A stretch of DNA of 33,216 bases. It comes from an uncultured Clostridia bacterium. GTDB lineage: Bacteria; Bacillota; Clostridia; Oscillospirales; Ruminococcaceae. Below, one piece after another: positions 15,530 to 23,198 of this stretch; position 1 is the first letter of the stretch; each line of letters begins with the position of its first letter. The notes under the pieces are model-generated. The model saw only the letters and a list, made by a program, of their open reading frames with translations, made no database searches and was not told where the DNA came from. The stretch lies in NCBI GenBank assembly GCA_944382885.1, contig CALWNT010000199.1, positions 1-33,216 on the forward strand. The letters run 5' to 3'. The translations under genes and the position numbers were made by a program.

Positions 15530-16614
15530 TTTTTCTCCTTCCTTTTAAAAAAACCACGCTTTTTGACTGCTTCAGAGCCATCCAGTTTTTTTACAGGTAG
15601 GATAGGTTCATAGAGCTTGATTCTATGGGCTAAAAAAGTGAAATAGTCTGGACAAAAATCAGCAAAGACAGTTTGATCTGCTTTATCGTCCATTAACTCT
15701 TGAATATCTTCAAATTCGTCTGGTGAACAAAAAGAGAAAATATAGTATATATCAGTTAAGACCGTATTTTGGATGATCTTATTTGTTGCTTGAATTTCCC
15801 CTGGGGAAGAGCCGCATATGATAATAGACTTATCTTTTTCCAGAAAAGCTACAGAATTAAATCCTTTGCTGTTATAACAACCAAAATCGTATATATAGAA
15901 ATCATATCCCATTTTTAAAATGTCAGTAATTCGTTCCTTTTTATAAAACATATCAGTATTTTGATAACATATTTTACCGGCACTTTCATCTATCTCTACA
16001 TCGGCATAGGTATAAGCGAGATCATCTAAAAAAAGATTTTGATTTGCTTCTATGTAACATGCTGTATAACCGTTGTAGTTCAAATATTTTATAATTTGGA
16101 AAGCCTGAGTTGTAGTCCCAATTCGAGGGCATACACCCGCAACGGCAATCGTGTGGAAAGGCAGATCATCTCTATCCTTTAAAAGTTTTGAAATATCGAT
16201 ATTAACATCCAAGTTTTCCAAAGAGGGAATCGTGTATTGCTCACTAAAAATGGAAAGCAATGTTCTTCGCTGTTCCATAATGGTAGGAGCAGTAATAAAA
16301 TATTGGATTTTTGCTATAGAGATCAACTGTGTGATTAGTTCAGATTCCATAAAGTACCCTGGAGCATAAACAATGATTTTACCTTTAATTACGTTTTGAA
16401 TTGTATTAAGAACGAAAGCAATATCTGATGCCGAATTGGAAAATTGCTGAACATCAACAATGATGTATCGATAAGATTCCTCAATCATTTGGCTTTGGCA
16501 TTTTTCAATTCGGTTGTAAAATCCGGTGTAGCGAATTTCTTCATTTTCATTGATTTGTGTGACGCAACTTTCGGCCCATACGCCGCTATCTGAGCTGCCG
16601 ACATAAAGTACCAT
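15526..16614 (-). CDS. TadZ/CpaE-like (ParA/MinD superfamily) protein with deviant P-loop
   Basis: A 362-aa protein has an N-terminal receiver-like Rossmann region (about 1-125) and a C-terminal ParA/MinD-type domain. The P-loop reads AGVCPRIGTTTQ (159-170): the Gly and TTT positions fit the family, but the signature Lys residues of KGGxGKTT are absent. A switch-like IYDFGCYNSKGF and an IICGSSPGEIQAT segment follow. This arrangement resembles TadZ/CpaE proteins, which mark the pole for pilus assembly. On a conjugative element it could position the transfer apparatus. It is coupled to a small membrane protein gene. Whether it binds ATP is uncertain. Confidence 0.6.
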   Translation of the reverse strand: MVLYVGSSDSGVWAESCVTQINENEEIRYTGFYNRIEKCQSQMIEESYRYIIVDVQQFSNSASDIAFVLNTIQNVIKGKIIVYAPGYFMESELITQLISIAKIQYFITAPTIMEQRRTLLSIFSEQYTIPSLENLDVNIDISKLLKDRDDLPFHTIAVAGVCPRIGTTTQAFQIIKYLNYNGYTACYIEANQNLFLDDLAYTYADVEIDESAGKICYQNTDMFYKKERITDILKMGYDFYIYDFGCYNSKGFNSVAFLEKDKSIIICGSSPGEIQATNKIIQNTVLTDIYYIFSFCSPDEFEDIQELMDDKADQTVFADFCPDYFTFLAHRIKLYEPILPVKKLDGSEAVKKRGFFKRKEKK

Positions 16615-16621
16615 TTACTTA

Positions 16622-17773
16622 TCACCTATCCATTTCTATAGTTAATCTTGTTGTGGGGACTGTATTTTTTTCTTTACAATAATCTTGAATATAATTGAAA
16701 GGAGAACGAGCTCCTTGCCTTTTTTTGCCTGGCATATGATTGATATGTTTATTAGATTTTAGTGACGAAAAAGAAGTTGTTTCATTTGATTTAAGTTCGT
16801 GGGATAATTTTTCGTTGTAGATTTGCCGAAGGTCTTTTATACGATCCGAAAAACAGCAGACATTTACTTCATTGGTTTTGGCATCTAAAAATGCAGCATA
16901 TTTAAAGAAAATTTGATCTAGCTTTTCCGCATATGCTAGATAGCCCATTTTTTGATAGGAAATTTGTTGTTTGTGAGACGCAGCGGCTTGTTTCAGCTCT
17001 TGATAAGAGATATTTCCAATTTCGATTTGAATTTTCCCATCAAGAATATTTTTTAAATCCGTTTGAGGATCGTATTTCTTGGATGAAAATTTTAGTAAAT
17101 CAGAATCAGTAATTGCACGGTTCAAGATATTTTCCAGTTTAGACAGATGCTTGGCCATTTTAACTAGTCTTTTGTAGTCCCTGTTTTCAAGAGAGACTAT
17201 ATCTCCTAATTCTCTCCGGATTTGATGTTCGAAATATAACTCTGAATAATAATCATTTCTGGCTTGATTTAAAAAAGGAATTGCTCTGGCTCGTAGCATA
17301 TTGTGATAAACTTTAGGGTAGGTTTTATTCAGCTGAGCTACATTCATACTATATTTTTGAGCAAATTCTTGCGTTTTCTTCAGACCGTATTTTTCAATTT
17401 GGAAATCAAAATTTAGAGTAGATCGTTCAAAAGCGATATGGATATCTTTAAACTCTCTGGATGAAGGGAATTTGTCATATTGTTCAGGATATTCCTGCTG
17501 TATGTTATAATATCCACCCAATTTTTTTACAGCGTCTTTCCATTCAATGTGATCCAAATGTTGTACTAGAGTTATGACGTTTCCTCCACGGTTGCCATCT
17601 CCAAAATCGCACCAGGTATTTGTGTCTGGATAGATTCGACAAGAAGGTGTCTTTTCATTTCTGATCGCACACCATAGATGGTTACCCTTGCTCTGGCACG
17701 TGATTCCATAAAAATCTTCTAACACCTCTTGGATGGGAATTTCTTTAATGGATTCCACATTATATTTGGACAT
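16622..17773 (-). CDS. CHC2 zinc-finger-type (primase-like N-terminus) protein
   Basis: In this 383-aa protein, residues 13-90 match the CHC2 zinc-binding domain of DnaG-type primases: NEKTPS at 39-44, DFGDGNRGGNVITLVQ at 56-71 and DAVKKLGGYY. The canonical CxxH and CxxC pairs are incomplete: the first pair reads C-A-I-R (35-38) and the second C-D-F-G (55-58), so two zinc ligands are missing. No TOPRIM or catalytic primase domain follows; the rest is helical and charged. Such truncated primase-like proteins are common on clostridial conjugative elements and may act in DNA processing during transfer. AGGAGG precedes ATG 17773. Confidence 0.65.
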   Translation of the reverse strand: MSKYNVESIKEIPIQEVLEDFYGITCQSKGNHLWCAIRNEKTPSCRIYPDTNTWCDFGDGNRGGNVITLVQHLDHIEWKDAVKKLGGYYNIQQEYPEQYDKFPSSREFKDIHIAFERSTLNFDFQIEKYGLKKTQEFAQKYSMNVAQLNKTYPKVYHNMLRARAIPFLNQARNDYYSELYFEHQIRRELGDIVSLENRDYKRLVKMAKHLSKLENILNRAITDSDLLKFSSKKYDPQTDLKNILDGKIQIEIGNISYQELKQAAASHKQQISYQKMGYLAYAEKLDQIFFKYAAFLDAKTNEVNVCCFSDRIKDLRQIYNEKLSHELKSNETTSFSSLKSNKHINHMPGKKRQGARSPFNYIQDYCKEKNTVPTTRLTIEMDR

Positions 17774-17785
17774 GAGTATTTCCTC

Positions 17786-18601
17786 CTATTCTAAGCTGTT
17801 TATATGTTCCTGAGTCATAGCGATTTTATTCTGTTCTTCTAGAATGTTACGCCGGAGAACCTCAATTTCTTTTTCAGTATCAGAAATAAGACTTTCATTA
17901 TCGAGTATTTTTTGATTAACCTCTTCTATTTCGGTATCAGTCATAAATTCTTTGTTAGTTTCTAATTCTGAATTTTTAGCCGTTGCTCGATCAATAAGTG
18001 CCTGCTTTGTTTTTATATCATTCTCGTATTTTTCGATATTTTCTTGATACGTGACGATATTACGATTTAAACGATTGTATAGATATTCCTCTTTTGTGAG
18101 ACTTTCGATATGATCTACCTTGTTAATATCGTTAATATTTGAATAAAGGCGTAGTAGCTTACCACTATCGCTTAATGAAATCCAAAAAGAAACCTGTTTA
18201 AAATCTTCGGGGATATCTGAAATTTGAAATACCAGATAAGAATCCTCATTAACAATTGTTTCCACTTTTACTTTTTCGGAAGGTCTCGTTTTAGCGGAGA
18301 AGTTTAAGGTTTCCTTACTGGAAAAATCGCTGTTATCTACATCCATTTCTAGTTCCATCAGACGTTGGCTTTCCGAATAATCCCATCGTAACAAAGTAAA
18401 TTTTCTTTTTGAATTTAATTCCAGCACCTCATTTAGAGGTGTTGTTTTATACTTTTCATAGTCGGTAGGCATATAGATTGGAGATAAGAAAAATATCAAA
18501 TATCCAATAACAACTACCGAAAGAAATACTGTAAAAATGGTATTCTTTACTTTTTCACGTGATAGAATGAGTCGGAAATTATGCTTCTCTTTACTTTTCA
18601 C
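17786..18601 (-). CDS. Single-pass membrane protein with C-terminal coiled coil
   Basis: This 271-aa protein has one membrane span near residues 20-42 (TIFTVFLSVVVIGYLIFFLSPIY), an extracellular domain of about 150 residues that is beta-rich, and a long charged coiled coil (about 175-268). The start is GTG 18601 with AGGGGG seven bases upstream. It sits between the CHC2-type gene and the VirB8-like candidate, in the transfer operon. A scaffold or gating role in the mating channel is plausible, but I do not recognise the family. Confidence 0.6.
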   Translation of the reverse strand: MKSKEKHNFRLILSREKVKNTIFTVFLSVVVIGYLIFFLSPIYMPTDYEKYKTTPLNEVLELNSKRKFTLLRWDYSESQRLMELEMDVDNSDFSSKETLNFSAKTRPSEKVKVETIVNEDSYLVFQISDIPEDFKQVSFWISLSDSGKLLRLYSNINDINKVDHIESLTKEEYLYNRLNRNIVTYQENIEKYENDIKTKQALIDRATAKNSELETNKEFMTDTEIEEVNQKILDNESLISDTEKEIEVLRRNILEEQNKIAMTQEHINSLE

Positions 18602-18616
18602 TTTTTATCCCCCTGA

Positions 18617-19162
18617 TTAGTTGATTAAGTTTACCATGCTATTTTGTAGGATTTCGGACACAAGCCAATCCTGATCGTAAGTCATTTTTACTTGAAACAG
18701 GATTGGTGCTGTAGTAGAACCGGAAGAAAAATTCACAGACATATCAGCCAAAATTAAAACATCGGCGTTCATATCGTCGATTTTTTTATAATAGGAGTGT
18801 AATTCGCTAAAAGTGACACTATAATCACTAGCACCAGGATTGTCTCCATGTGGAGTATCTGTATAAAGTTTTTGAAAAGCAGATTCTGTCATCAAATTTT
18901 CAATAGCCTGCGACTGGTTTTCACTGTTATAAAAGGTATCTAAAAAAAATTCAGCCTTTTGGCAAACAATTTGTTCCGTATTGCTTTCTGCCGCTATATT
19001 TTTGCTTCTCTCCTGGATCAATTCTTCTTGTAGAGCCGATATTGTATTTTCATGTTCCTTACAAGTTTGATTTTCTGAATTGTTGAATGTTATATAGACG
19101 ATAAAAATTAGGATTGCAATGGCAACGATAATCAAAGCAATTCCTTTATATTTACTGTTCAC
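18617..19162 (-). CDS. Membrane-anchored protein, VirB8/TcpC-like candidate
   Basis: A 181-aa protein has an N-terminal anchor (about 7-27, IALIIVAIAILIFIVYITF) and a C-terminal domain with the pattern of an NTF2-like fold (FFLDTFYNSENQSQAIENL, then LILADMSVNFSSG and ILFQVKMTYDQDWLVSEI). VirB8 and TcpC channel components of Gram-positive conjugation systems have this layout. The start is GTG 19162 with GGAGG upstream. It follows the cell-wall hydrolase gene by three bases. The assignment rests on topology and context, not on a diagnostic motif. Confidence 0.5.
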   Translation of the reverse strand: MNSKYKGIALIIVAIAILIFIVYITFNNSENQTCKEHENTISALQEELIQERSKNIAAESNTEQIVCQKAEFFLDTFYNSENQSQAIENLMTESAFQKLYTDTPHGDNPGASDYSVTFSELHSYYKKIDDMNADVLILADMSVNFSSGSTTAPILFQVKMTYDQDWLVSEILQNSMVNLIN

Positions 19163-19165
19163 TAT

Positions 19166-20221
19166 TTATTCCTCCTGACTATTTCCTTCCAAATAAAGCA
19201 TCGGATCAACGCATTTTCCGTTTACCCGTATTTCAAAATGGCAGTGATTTCCGGTGGAATTACCAGTAGAACCAACATATGCTATTACGTCCCCTTGCTT
19301 TACATGTTGTCCTACAGAAACAGCAAGAGATGTATTGTGTGCATATAAAGTCACATAAGTGACATTATGACGTATCATGACCCGGTTTCCATATCCAGCG
19401 GTGCTCCATCCCGCAGCTTCTACAATACCGTCTGCACTAGCTAAAACAGGTGTATTTTTAGGTGCTGGAAAATCTGTACCAGAATGCAATTCATAATTTC
19501 CCATAGTAGGACTGTCTCGATAACCAAAAGGTGAAGAAATGGAATGATAATTTTGAAGTGGATAGATAAAGAGATTATTTTCTGCGGAACCTCCCTCAGT
19601 GATTTTTGTTAAATAGGCATTGACCTGTTGTGCAAAATATACGTTAAACTGGTCGCCAAAAGAAAAGGAGTCCAAAAAAGTTTGTGCGTTTTCTGGCGTA
19701 TAGATACCGCCCGAAAAACTTATGTACCGTCGGTTAAGATGGTACGTTTGGTATACCACCAATAGGTGCTGAGTGTCATTAGCATCCTTTACTCCTACTA
19801 GAGAAAGTAATGTTTTAAACTCCTGGATTCCGCATACAATAGAATATTGAGGATCGCTAATCATCCCTCTTTCTTTAGGGTATTGTAAGTTACTATCAAA
19901 TTCTCCGGCATTCATAACATCTGTACCAATTCCTTGAGTCGAAACTTGCATAATACATAATAAATGATTCGTATATTCTTCAATCCCCTCATCTCTAGCA
20001 GCTTGCTGGACTCTATATCGGTACGCTTCTACCTGTTCAGATAAAGTATCATAAGTTAATTCTTCAGAAGATTTAGCGGCAGAATTTCCCCCTGCTATAA
20101 TGGATATTGTCCCCACGATTATCACAATAAAGACAATACAGGTAAGACCTATTGCTGGAAGAACAATCTTTGTATAAATTTTATGTTTTAGCCCTTTTTT
20201 CTTTTTTGAGTTTTTTCCCAT
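19166..20221 (-). CDS. Transfer-associated cell-wall hydrolase: lysozyme-like domain + M23 peptidase
   Basis: This 351-aa protein carries a basic N-terminus, one membrane span (about 18-43), a CwlT-like lysozyme domain (about 60-200) and a LytM/M23 zinc peptidase domain (about 225-345). M23 ligands are visible: HSGTD (H246, D250) and HCH (326-328), within FGYRDSP, YAHN and STGNHCHFE. In CwlT-type domains the catalytic Glu lies in MQxESGG; here the segment reads MQVSTQGIG, so lysozyme activity may be lost. Such enzymes open peptidoglycan for the mating channel. ATG 20221 is chosen because it begins one base after the virB4 stop (TAA T ATG); an upstream in-frame start would overlap virB4. Confidence 0.8.
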   Translation of the reverse strand: MGKNSKKKKGLKHKIYTKIVLPAIGLTCIVFIVIIVGTISIIAGGNSAAKSSEELTYDTLSEQVEAYRYRVQQAARDEGIEEYTNHLLCIMQVSTQGIGTDVMNAGEFDSNLQYPKERGMISDPQYSIVCGIQEFKTLLSLVGVKDANDTQHLLVVYQTYHLNRRYISFSGGIYTPENAQTFLDSFSFGDQFNVYFAQQVNAYLTKITEGGSAENNLFIYPLQNYHSISSPFGYRDSPTMGNYELHSGTDFPAPKNTPVLASADGIVEAAGWSTAGYGNRVMIRHNVTYVTLYAHNTSLAVSVGQHVKQGDVIAYVGSTGNSTGNHCHFEIRVNGKCVDPMLYLEGNSQEE

Positions 20222-20222
20222 A

Positions 20223-22814
20223 TTAGACACCGCCAGTAAATAGTCTTTGTTCTTCCTCAGTGATTTCAACTTTGAATTTAATATTCCGGTCACCACTGAT
20301 ATTCAAAATACATTCTCCACGTTCTAACTTCGGAATATCTTCTAACTCAGAATCGTTGATAGAGCTACCCAACACTTCTTTGATAGTTTGTAAGGATGAT
20401 GGGTCTTGTTTCATCATAAATTTGTATTGTGTTAAACTAAATAGTGTGTTCAATAATTCCACACCCTTTGAATCATTTTTTCGTGGGAAAAAGTCGGTTA
20501 TGTTTTGTGAAGCAAACAGTAACCCAGTAAAGTATTTTCTCGCTTCACGAACAATAGTTAAAATCTGTTCTACGGCCATTAACTTATTGGTATTTACGAT
20601 TTTGTGTGCTTCGTCAATTACGATAAGAGTACGAACAATATCTTCCCAAGCAATTTTTTTATCGTTATAGTCATATAGCATTTTCTGTCCAATCTGGACC
20701 GCATTTCCCCAACAGTAATACAGAGCATTGTAAATTTGAAGGTCGAAGATCTCCGATTTCAAATTTTTCAGATTAGAAATATCGAAAAACACAACTTGGG
20801 CCATTGCTATATTACTGATAGATGTATGACCGTTAAGAACATTTCCGTAATTTAATATAAGATTTTGAAGAACCTGACGAATGTTATTCAAATATTGCAT
20901 ATCTCGAATTAACAACTGCTTTTCTACATCGGTTTTTACTTTGGGCTGATGGTTAATTCTCCTCGTCAAATAATCGACAAAATTTTCCCAAATAGGATAA
21001 GCTGTACTGGGGAGCTTATCAATGTCGGAAATTACTTCTCCATTTTTAATAAATCCCCATTCTGTATATAACCCACTTAATGCTTCTTCGAAAGCGGTTG
21101 TTTCATAGATAGAGCAGTCTGGCACAAGAAAAGAATAGATAGTTTTTAATTTGGAGATATGGGCCGTGTAGGACATTTTTGCTGTTTCAGCGGTAGGTAA
21201 TATTTCTAATGCGTTTAGTATACCGTCCGAGCCATCCAGGGAGACGATATATCCCCCGAGCCGTTCTACCAAACGACGGAATTCTCCAGAAACATCAAAG
21301 CCACGGACGAAATTACCTCTGGCGGCCATGTCTTCCACAATTTTTTTGAGAGTAGTAGATTTTCCAGAACCAAGTGTACCGGACAATAATCCACTATAGT
21401 GTGTCCTGTTGTTGTCTGAATGAAAAAGATCAAAGAGAACACTTCCGTTACTGGAAAGTGTTTTTCCAAAATAAGAACCATTTGGATCGGATAAAGAGGT
21501 AAAATGAAAAGGATTACCGCCGGCTAATGTCTTAGACGGAACAGGTTGTCCGTCTCTTTTATATTCTGTATGTTCTTGCTGATAGGTGAAAGATTGATAG
21601 AATGATTTCCACTCTTGTGCAGCTTCATTTAGAAAAACAGTCCCCTTATAGTCATTGGATTCCAAAAATTTTATCTTTCGAGAAATATCTTCATCCAGTT
21701 CTGCTAAAGTTGGTCTACTGATAAAAATTCTTGTTTTTATTTCTTTCACGATTTCTCCCATACGAGAAATTTCCGCATAAATCTGATCTAATTGATTCAC
21801 TTTTGCATTAGCATCTTTCAATTCTGTCCGCTCAGTAGCAGTTTGATACCTTAATTTTTGTTCTTTAAAGGATTTGTTGATATTTCTTACAACTTCATCC
21901 TGGTCTTCTGTGTGGATATCAATAGTTACAATAGAATTGGAAAGATTTAAGAGCTGTCCGAGCCAATGTAAATCCGGTCTTTCTCGATATTTGTAAACGT
22001 GAATGCAACCGCTATACCCATCCCCCATCGTTATGTATTTTTCAGATTTTTTAAAGGAAATACCGCCGGAAGGCTGGATCGTATTCATCAGAAAGGGATC
22101 ATATTTTTCTTTTTGAATTATCTGCTCTAACTTATCTTCTTGGATAACTTCATCCAATGTTCCATCACCAGCAGCAATACGATCTTTTTTTATCATTTTT
22201 TGAATCGCCTGTTTCCTTTTTTGGGTGTTTTCCTGTTCTCGCTCCGTATATTCATCGGAATTTAAAAAGATAAGGGTATTGGGATTATTGAATTTATAAA
22301 GAACTAATGCTTTTTTTCTTTTTGAGATGGTTTCAACGAGGTCTTTTCCATGAAGCGTCCCATAAATAGTTCTTCGAATATCATCCAGCTTTTCTTTATT
22401 ATCTGCAAAAAAAATCAGATAAAATTCTCGTTCGGTTAAAGTACGCTCAGTATAAATAAGTTCTGTAAGTTTATTACTTAAAAAAGTCTTTAGTGTAGGG
22501 TTTTTGCAATTGGCGATTTTATGTTGGAAATATTTCTGTTGTTGAATGGTATTAGTTGGAAAATTAAGAGCAACGATCTTAACGTCGGCACCACTTGTTC
22601 TATAAAATTTTTCCCATTGTGCATTCATTTCAGCTTTTTCATAGCTATTAGTGTCGATTAAGTCTTTTGACTTAATCTGCACAATATCCATATAATGATC
22701 TTCCGTCTTTAGTTGAAATGCTTGTACCACATCGTCATATTTTATAACAGGAATCACTTCCTCTATAGATTCATTGTGGCTGAATAAAGATTCATATATT
22801 TGAGATAATTTCAC
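20223..22814 (-). CDS. virB4: VirB4-type conjugative transfer ATPase
   Basis: An 863-aa protein, the usual length for VirB4/TraE ATPases of Gram-positive conjugative elements. Walker A is LLSGTLGSGKSTTLKK (core near 479-487), Walker B is LIVIDEAHK (about 730-738), and FASQNITDFF further on fits the arginine-finger/sensor region. The N-terminal 300 residues are the variable VirB4 N-domain. It powers assembly and substrate transfer of the type IV secretion channel at the cytoplasmic membrane. The start is GTG 22814 with AAAGGAG eight bases upstream. It is followed after one base by the cell-wall hydrolase gene. Confidence 0.92.
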   Translation of the reverse strand: MKLSQIYESLFSHNESIEEVIPVIKYDDVVQAFQLKTEDHYMDIVQIKSKDLIDTNSYEKAEMNAQWEKFYRTSGADVKIVALNFPTNTIQQQKYFQHKIANCKNPTLKTFLSNKLTELIYTERTLTEREFYLIFFADNKEKLDDIRRTIYGTLHGKDLVETISKRKKALVLYKFNNPNTLIFLNSDEYTEREQENTQKRKQAIQKMIKKDRIAAGDGTLDEVIQEDKLEQIIQKEKYDPFLMNTIQPSGGISFKKSEKYITMGDGYSGCIHVYKYRERPDLHWLGQLLNLSNSIVTIDIHTEDQDEVVRNINKSFKEQKLRYQTATERTELKDANAKVNQLDQIYAEISRMGEIVKEIKTRIFISRPTLAELDEDISRKIKFLESNDYKGTVFLNEAAQEWKSFYQSFTYQQEHTEYKRDGQPVPSKTLAGGNPFHFTSLSDPNGSYFGKTLSSNGSVLFDLFHSDNNRTHYSGLLSGTLGSGKSTTLKKIVEDMAARGNFVRGFDVSGEFRRLVERLGGYIVSLDGSDGILNALEILPTAETAKMSYTAHISKLKTIYSFLVPDCSIYETTAFEEALSGLYTEWGFIKNGEVISDIDKLPSTAYPIWENFVDYLTRRINHQPKVKTDVEKQLLIRDMQYLNNIRQVLQNLILNYGNVLNGHTSISNIAMAQVVFFDISNLKNLKSEIFDLQIYNALYYCWGNAVQIGQKMLYDYNDKKIAWEDIVRTLIVIDEAHKIVNTNKLMAVEQILTIVREARKYFTGLLFASQNITDFFPRKNDSKGVELLNTLFSLTQYKFMMKQDPSSLQTIKEVLGSSINDSELEDIPKLERGECILNISGDRNIKFKVEITEEEQRLFTGGV

Positions 22815-22853
22815 AAGCTAAGCTCCTTTCTGAAATTGGTGAAAGACGGAGAT

Positions 22854-23198
22854 TCATTTCCCCGTCTTTTTTCTGTAGTTAATATCGGTATTCCCTTCGA
22901 TATATTTTTTGGGGATTGAGATAGGATGATATATGTTTCGATCTCGTATCAGGAAATAAAAAATAGAATGGTAAAATCGTTTTGGAGGATTGTAAGGAGA
23001 TTTCATTACTAATATTAAAGCTATAACTAAATTGAAAATGTAGTATGCCATATGTAATCGTTCATCGACAAAAATATTCAAAATCATAAATACAAAGAAG
23101 TAGATCATAATGAAAATTACATCAGATACATAGAGCCATTTTGCCATTTTAGTAGGAGATTTTAATTCCTGCGGTATGATAAATTGTTCTGATGACAT
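22854..23198 (-). CDS. VirB3/PrgI-like membrane protein
   Basis: A 114-aa protein with two membrane spans (about 22-43 and 50-66) and a short basic C-terminal tail; the N-terminus contains FIIPQELKSP. Position directly before virB4, size and topology all fit the PrgI/VirB3 family, which docks VirB4 to the membrane channel. Its ATG overlaps the stop of the VirB6-like gene by one base (TAATG). A hairpin (22842-22869; arms AAAGACGG/CCGTCTTT) spans its stop codon. Confidence 0.7.
   Translation of the reverse strand: MSSEQFIIPQELKSPTKMAKWLYVSDVIFIMIYFFVFMILNIFVDERLHMAYYIFNLVIALILVMKSPYNPPKRFYHSIFYFLIRDRNIYHPISIPKKYIEGNTDINYRKKTGK

Noticed and set aside
20221..20296. Longer N-terminus for the cell-wall hydrolase starting at 20296
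   Set aside because: It would overlap virB4 by over 70 bases; ATG 20221, one base after the virB4 stop, gives a normal membrane-anchored N-terminus.
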